This document shows, piece by piece, positions 62,757 to 64,000 of a stretch of 64,000 bases of DNA (the first letter of the stretch is position 1; each line of letters starts with the position of its first letter). The notes under the pieces were generated by a model that did no database searches, was not told the origin of the DNA, and worked only from the letters and a program-made list of their open reading frames with translations. The DNA lies in contig NZ_JACCBY010000004.1 in the NCBI RefSeq assembly GCF_013409985.1, forward strand, positions 124,001-188,000, written 5' to 3'. This DNA is from Sphingomonas melonis (lineage in GTDB: Bacteria; Pseudomonadota; Alphaproteobacteria; Sphingomonadales; Sphingomonadaceae). Both the position numbers and the translations under genes were made by a program.

Positions 62757-63200
62757 TTATCGCTTTTGGCGTGCCGACGCCCGCGCGATGTCGGCGGGCT
62801 CCGCCAGGCTGGCCGGGTGCACGATCAGCAAGCTGGGCTCGACTGCGGGGTCGATGCTGAGGTGCAGATCATTCAGCTCCCAGATGACGATCCCGCCGTA
62901 AAGATCGTCTTTGATCGTGAACCCGTCCTGCTGCAGCCGGCGGATGACCGGGAGCCGCGAATCGACGGGGATATCGCTGAACAGATAGCGCAATTCGGTC
63001 TCGCCGCGTTTCGCGGCCTCGTAGATGCGGCGCGCCGCCATATCGTGATATTGCACGATGGCGGCCTCCGCATCGCGCTCAACCGTCCTCTGCGTCTCGC
63101 GCACGAGCTCGCGTGCCTGATCGGCCGTGATTCGCTCGATCACCTGGCGTACATCCCCATGGCTGCAACGAGCGGGGCGGTGGTCGTCTGCGCTACTCAT
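62757..63200 (-). CDS. Hypothetical protein (about 147 aa)
   Basis: A soluble, helical protein of 147 aa from ATG 63200 (167 aa if the upstream ATG at 63260 is used). Features: ERITADQARELVRETQRTVE, HDMAARRIYEAAKRGETELR, then a beta-rich SRLPVIRRLQQDGFTIKDDL. The layout, helix followed by a small alpha/beta unit with a long basic tail (ASARQKR), is seen in plasmid- or phage-borne small proteins, but I recognise no family. It neighbours the ParB gene. Confidence 0.6.
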   Translation of the reverse strand: MSSADDHRPARCSHGDVRQVIERITADQARELVRETQRTVERDAEAAIVQYHDMAARRIYEAAKRGETELRYLFSDIPVDSRLPVIRRLQQDGFTIKDDLYGGIVIWELNDLHLSIDPAVEPSLLIVHPASLAEPADIARASARQKR

Positions 63201-63466
63201 GGATTCATCCCTACGAACCGATGAATAATAGATCATAACGGACAATTCGGCGAGGTTCATCGCAAATGCGCCGAGCGCGGGCTGCCTTAGATCGACATAT
63301 CGACCGCCGTTCGCCGAGTCCCGTAGGGGTCACCATCTGCGCTCAAGAGCGCAGAATTGCGCGATCAAGCCATTCTTTGCCGCTCGCTGGTACAGCGCAC
63401 AGGTACAGCGAGCACTGAAATGGCCCTAATGGCGACACCCTGGAAACACTCTTTGACCGGCGTTTA

Positions 63467-64000
63467 TTACCTGTGCCGACAGAAAAGCTGCGCCCCGCAT
63501 TCGACGGCAAGGCGCTGTGGAAGGTACTTGCCGATCGCCCTCGCAATCTCCGACTTCGTCAGGCCGGACGCCAGCTGGCGTCCAATATAGTCAGCAATCT
63601 CGCGCGAGGTTAATTCGTCGCGTTGCAGGTTCTCGATGACCTGGTCGGCTTCGCTGTAATCCGCGTCGACGAAACCGGGGATCGTCGTCTTACCAGCAAG
63701 CTTGGAGGCTCGGTAACGCCGCGCCCCATGGTTGATGATGTACCGGCCCTCGGAGTGAGGATGAGGGCGAACGGAGATCGGCGTTTTCACGCCTCTTTCG
63801 CGGATCGTGGCCGCCAACTCGTCAAGCTTGCTCCGATCGAAATGCTGGCGCGGCTGGCTGGGATCTTCATCGATCAGGTCGATGGGAATCTCCATGGCGG
63901 CCCCGGTCGGCTCGGACGCCAGCGGGGATGGCGCGGCGAGAAAGCCAGACAGATCGCCAAGATCGCCGAGCCCCAGCGTCGATGGCGCTACGGTTGCTTT
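63467..64000 (-). CDS. ParB/KorB-like partition protein, partial at right edge and shortened C-terminus
   Basis: Frame open from the right edge to TGA-type stop at 63467. It has IDLIDEDPSQPRQHFD, RYIINHGARRYRASKLAGK (ParB box I) and VIENLQRDELTSREIADYIG (box II), closest to plasmid KorB/ParB proteins. The helix-turn-helix should follow GLTKSEIARAIGK with a SxxxVSQH segment; instead the frame reads YLPQRLAVECGAQLFCRHR and stops, so the DNA-binding and dimer domains are missing. The break falls near 63530. At least 35 further residues lie before the internal ATG (63895) and the true start is outside the window. Confidence 0.75.
   Translation of the reverse strand, partial: KATVAPSTLGLGDLGDLSGFLAAPSPLASEPTGAAMEIPIDLIDEDPSQPRQHFDRSKLDELAATIRERGVKTPISVRPHPHSEGRYIINHGARRYRASKLAGKTTIPGFVDADYSEADQVIENLQRDELTSREIADYIGRQLASGLTKSEIARAIGKYLPQRLAVECGAQLFCRHR

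Noticed and set aside
63417-63610. Plus-strand frame reading GDTLETLFDRRLLPVPTEK
   Set aside because: It looks protein-like for about 35 residues but has no start codon and then runs antisense to ParB; probably chance or an unrecognised fragment.
1-64000. tRNA, rRNA or CRISPR features
   Set aside because: No cloverleaf with a GTTCGAATC-like T-arm, no rRNA core sequences and no regularly spaced direct repeats were found by eye; a covariance-model scan (tRNAscan-SE/Infernal) would settle it.

Overview
The window reads as a GC-rich alphaproteobacterial replicon, most likely from the Sphingomonadaceae (Sphingomonas or a close relative). This rests on gene content, not on a database search: four large TonB-dependent receptors, stand-alone TadE/TadG proteins, a FixLJ pair, GH115 and hexuronate-use genes. 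A plasmid-type (KorB-like) ParB reading frame leaves the right edge, so the replicon may be a large plasmid or chromid. No rRNA, tRNA or CRISPR array was recognised.

Left block (1-10590, all on the minus strand): an apparent peptide/hydroxyproline-use locus. In transcription order it holds an M24 Xaa-Pro-type peptidase, an XRE-cupin regulator, a TonB-dependent receptor, an ornithine cyclodeaminase-family reductase, an M2 (ACE-like) dipeptidyl carboxypeptidase, a TauE/SafE permease, an alpha/beta-hydrolase and an aconitase-X large subunit that runs off the left edge. AcnX plus the reductase would turn cis-3-hydroxy-L-proline into L-proline; the peptidases and receptor would supply proline-rich peptides. 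A mobile scar follows (10591-13562): an orphan Tn3-type resolvase, an IS1182-like transposase and the 3' end of a second IS.

13590-23172: a haem-type FixL/FixJ oxygen-sensing pair, a stand-alone receiver, a tandem universal stress protein, OmpW and a zinc alcohol dehydrogenase, which look like a low-oxygen module. Then come an arsRCB operon with an apparently leaderless promoter, an EEP-family hydrolase, a small protein and another receiver. 23173-27000 carries two families of dispersed repeats, a 14-G tract, a second zinc dehydrogenase, small DUF proteins and an aldo/keto reductase.

27261-41157: surface and signalling genes. There are a TadG-like vWA protein and two TadE-like proteins, then a YfiR-TonB receptor pair, a frameshifted quinone-reductase-like gene, another repeat copy, a large DUF3857/transglutaminase/TPR protein, a SEC-C gene broken by three identical-type T insertions, and a GGDEF-EAL enzyme.

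41407-62430: carbohydrate and lipid acquisition. A GH115 alpha-glucuronidase, a double-TetR fusion, an MFS carrier, a TonB receptor and a secreted PI-PLC-like enzyme are followed by a hexuronate locus: kduD, kduI, GH105, an ExuT-like carrier, a large TonB receptor, a GntR/FCD regulator, DUF4861, DUF2264 and a GH2 gene cut short by a repeat. The right edge holds an unknown small gene and the ParB fragment.
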